A stretch of 9,017 nucleotides of DNA from Desulfovibrio sp. GTDB taxonomy: Bacteria > Desulfobacterota > Desulfovibrionia > Desulfovibrionales > Desulfovibrionaceae. Positions 7,162 through 9,017 of this stretch are shown here, piece after piece. Location: contig DONZ01000003.1 of NCBI GenBank assembly GCA_003512875.1, positions 1-9,017 of the forward strand, in the 5' to 3' direction. A program made the position numbers and the translations under genes. The notes beneath the pieces were generated by a model. The model worked only from the letters and a program-made list of their open reading frames with translations. It was not told the origin of the DNA and ran no database searches. Position 1 is the stretch's first letter. Each line of letters opens with the position of its first letter.

Positions 7162-8358
7162 TTACACCTCTAACTCTCCGCTCATAAGTTTTGGCAGAAG
7201 CGTGTCACGAATTTGAGCAAGTTTTATATTTTCAACTTGAATATTTTTTATCTTTTCAATTATTGGAATAATAACTTTTTCATGAGCCTGTAAAATTTCT
7301 CTATTAGGTAAGAGTATTGGTAATGATTTTATAGAAGTTAAACTTAAATTTGCTTGCACAGCCTGTTGAATTTTCTTTAAATAAAAATTTGTATGCCAAC
7401 CACCTAAAAAATAGCTATATAAACAATAAGAACTAATTTTCGTTTCATCTGCTCTAATAATTGCTAATGCTTGATTAATATTAGCGGGTAATAAATCATT
7501 TCTTACAATAGCAAAACGCCCAATAGTTCCTGCCATTGATAATAGTATATCATTTTCTTTGATTTTTGAACGTGACATTAATTCATTAGTTTCATTATCA
7601 ATAAATGTAAATTTGGTCTTATCAAAGTCATGATTTTCTAAAATTGTTTCCACCTTTAAAAAATTTACTCCGCATGGCATAAAGTTTCTTTTTATCGTAG
7701 TTGGCGTTGTTCCCTTGGTTATCACTGAGCACAGACTTTCTAAATTCACAACAGTAAATTTACTTGGAATTTTACCTAAAACACTATCGCTATATTTTTC
7801 ATTTTTAAAAGGTTCAAAATTCACAAACCAAGATTTAAAAATCGCTTGGGCTTGGGCGTGCAGGTTTTCATTGATTTTATTGTTAAGCTCTATTTTCTCA
7901 TCAAGGGAAGATAAAATTTTCGCAATTTTTTGTTGAGTTTCAAGCGAAAAATTAGGAACTTGATATTTCATAACTGCAACTCTATCACCTCTTGGCATTT
8001 TAGTACCGTCTTTAGAAGTTGCCGTTACATAATCAAAAAAATCATCTGAAGACAACACATAATATAAAAAATTATTGTCTATTTTGCTGTTAGCTCTTAT
8101 CACTAACACATCATTAGAACAACCACCATTAAAACTTGCAAGCCATATCTTCTTAAAATACGGTCTTATGTTTGAAATTAAAATATCACCTTTTTTAAAA
8201 GAAGCAACTTTTCCTAATTGAGGAAAATATTTAGTTGGAATAATTCCACCTCTGTTTAATACCATATTATCAGTAGAAATATATTGATATTCCTGCAATT
8301 CAGAAACTAAAATTTTTTCTGTAACATAGCTACTTAATTCTGATAACTTATATTTCAT
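7162..8358 (-). CDS. hsdS: Type I R-M specificity subunit HsdS
   Basis: HsdS reads the bipartite DNA target for both methylation and restriction. The 398 residues show the two-repeat layout: target-recognition domain 1 (about 1-140), a central conserved helix (QQKIAKILSSLDEKIELNNK, 142-161, to KSWFVNFEPF, 175-184), recognition domain 2 (about 195-350) and a C-terminal helix ending RDTLLPKLMSGELEV (384-398), the classic HsdS terminus. TRD2 holds the common pattern KENDILLSMAGTIGRFAIV (267-285). I prefer the ATG at 8358 (MKYKLSEL), overlapping hsdM by 11 nt, over an in-frame TTG two codons upstream at 8364; neither has a strong ribosome-binding site, so translational coupling to hsdM is likely. 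Recognition domains are very AT-rich (about 25% GC in a sampled stretch) while the central and terminal conserved segments are closer to the neighbours. The target sequence cannot be predicted by eye. Confidence 0.95.
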   Translation of the reverse strand: MKYKLSELSSYVTEKILVSELQEYQYISTDNMVLNRGGIIPTKYFPQLGKVASFKKGDILISNIRPYFKKIWLASFNGGCSNDVLVIRANSKIDNNFLYYVLSSDDFFDYVTATSKDGTKMPRGDRVAVMKYQVPNFSLETQQKIAKILSSLDEKIELNNKINENLHAQAQAIFKSWFVNFEPFKNEKYSDSVLGKIPSKFTVVNLESLCSVITKGTTPTTIKRNFMPCGVNFLKVETILENHDFDKTKFTFIDNETNELMSRSKIKENDILLSMAGTIGRFAIVRNDLLPANINQALAIIRADETKISSYCLYSYFLGGWHTNFYLKKIQQAVQANLSLTSIKSLPILLPNREILQAHEKVIIPIIEKIKNIQVENIKLAQIRDTLLPKLMSGELEV

Positions 8359-9017
8359 AGCCAATCTTGCCCAATTCTTCTTTTATACTTTGTTCAAGGG
8401 TATGGGATTTTTGGAAAAGGTCGCCAAGTTCTGCTGTCAGGCGTTGCATTTTTTCGTTAAACGGTTCCGTATCTTCTTCTTTTTCTTCAATCCCCACATA
8501 ACGCCCCGGGGTTAGAATAAAATCCTGTTTTTCGATTTCCGCCATATTCACAGCGGCACAAAAGCCCTTTTTATCCACGTCTTCACCGCGGCAGTAGGCA
8601 TGATAGGTATCCGCAATCAGAGAAATATCGCTGTCCGTCAGTTCCCGCAAAGCACGAGTTACCATTGTGCCCATTTTTCGCGCGTCAATAAAAAGCGTTT
8701 TGCCCTTTTGCTCTTTATTGCGTGACAAAAACCACAAAGAAGCAGGAATTTGCGTTGTAAAAAACAGTTGGGCAGGCAGAGCCACAATACAGTCCACCAA
8801 ATCGTCCAAAATAATGCGTTTGCGGATTTCCCCCTCTCCGCCCGCCATGGAAGAAAGGGAGCCGTTGGCAAGCACCATGCCCATTTTTCCGTTGGGCGCC
8901 AAATGCCAAATCATGTGCTGCAGCCACGCGAAGTTGGCATTGCCAGTCGGAGGTATGCCGTATTTCCACCGCACATCGTCTTTCAGCTTTTCCCCTCCCC
9001 AGTTGGAAAGATTGAAA
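8348..9017 (-). CDS. hsdM: Type I R-M methyltransferase subunit HsdM, C-terminal part (5' end outside window)
   Basis: HsdM transfers a methyl group from S-adenosylmethionine to adenine N6 in the target read by HsdS. The reading frame stays open to the right edge, so the visible 223 residues are the C-terminal portion; an internal GTG near 8974 is not the real start. The first visible residues, FNLSNWGGE, follow directly on the NPPF catalytic motif IV, whose NPP would lie just beyond the window. Next come GNANFAWLQHMIWHLAPNGK, MGMVLANGSLSS, RKRIILDDLVDCIVALPAQLFFTTQIPASLWFLSRNK and ILTPGRYVG, all typical N6-adenine methylase features of HsdM. A coiled, charged tail (FNEKMQRLTAELGDLFQKS) leads to the end. 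The stop codon lies inside the start of hsdS (11-nt overlap). Sampled GC is about 52%, normal for the acs-like background. Confidence 0.95.
   Translation of the reverse strand, partial: FNLSNWGGEKLKDDVRWKYGIPPTGNANFAWLQHMIWHLAPNGKMGMVLANGSLSSMAGGEGEIRKRIILDDLVDCIVALPAQLFFTTQIPASLWFLSRNKEQKGKTLFIDARKMGTMVTRALRELTDSDISLIADTYHAYCRGEDVDKKGFCAAVNMAEIEKQDFILTPGRYVGIEEKEEDTEPFNEKMQRLTAELGDLFQKSHTLEQSIKEELGKIGYEI

Noticed and set aside
8659..8974. Taking the internal GTG near 8974 as the hsdM start, or the overlapping frames at 8659-8969 as genes.
   Set aside because: The hsdM frame stays open to the window edge with conserved residues (FNLSNWGGEKLKDD) before that GTG. The other frames show no family motifs.

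Overview
The window holds most of a chromosomal type I restriction-modification (R-M) locus next to a housekeeping acetyl-CoA synthetase gene. All complete genes lie on the minus strand. The only plus-strand gene is the 3' end of a GNAT acetyltransferase at the left edge. The organism looks like a Gram-negative bacterium of moderate coding GC: sampled stretches of acs and hsdM are about 50% or more, while intergenic DNA is very AT-rich. Two intergenic hairpin elements resemble repeats I associate with Desulfovibrionaceae and some other bacteria, so a Desulfovibrio-like host is my best guess. That placement is an inference and is weak.

Layout, left to right. (1) 1-198: end of a GNAT N-acetyltransferase (+). 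(2) 233-257: bidirectional intrinsic terminator between convergent genes. (3) 278-2329: complete acs (-), with its own RBS and a good candidate sigma70-type promoter at 2356-2384. (4) 2330-2828: about 500 bp of AT-rich non-coding DNA with the acs promoter, short dyads, a tandem 9-mer, a cluster of ATGCAT palindromes and a probable hsdR terminator. (5) 2829-5879: complete hsdR (-). (6) 5880-6167: non-coding DNA with an extreme A-rich leader, a long G/C-tract hairpin and a 77-bp palindromic repeat. (7) 6168-7139: a DUF3644-type protein (-). (8) 7162-8358: hsdS (-). (9) 8348 to the right edge: the C-terminal part of hsdM (-).

Transcription reads hsdM > hsdS > DUF3644 gene > (288-bp gap with hairpins) > hsdR > acs. 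HsdM and HsdS would form the methyltransferase and, with HsdR, the restriction complex. HsdS and HsdM genes overlap by 11 nt, and the DUF3644 gene starts 22 nt after hsdS, so these three form a tight unit. hsdR is set apart by hairpins. The DUF3644 protein carries an R-x4-H motif like that of HEPN ribonucleases. It sits exactly where the PrrC anticodon nuclease sits in the E. coli prr locus, between hsdS and hsdR, which makes it a candidate accessory or backup anti-phage effector. Base composition is mosaic: hsdS recognition domains and the DUF3644 gene are about 25% GC in sampled stretches, against about 52% for hsdM and 43% for hsdR. This points to exchange of this part of the locus.
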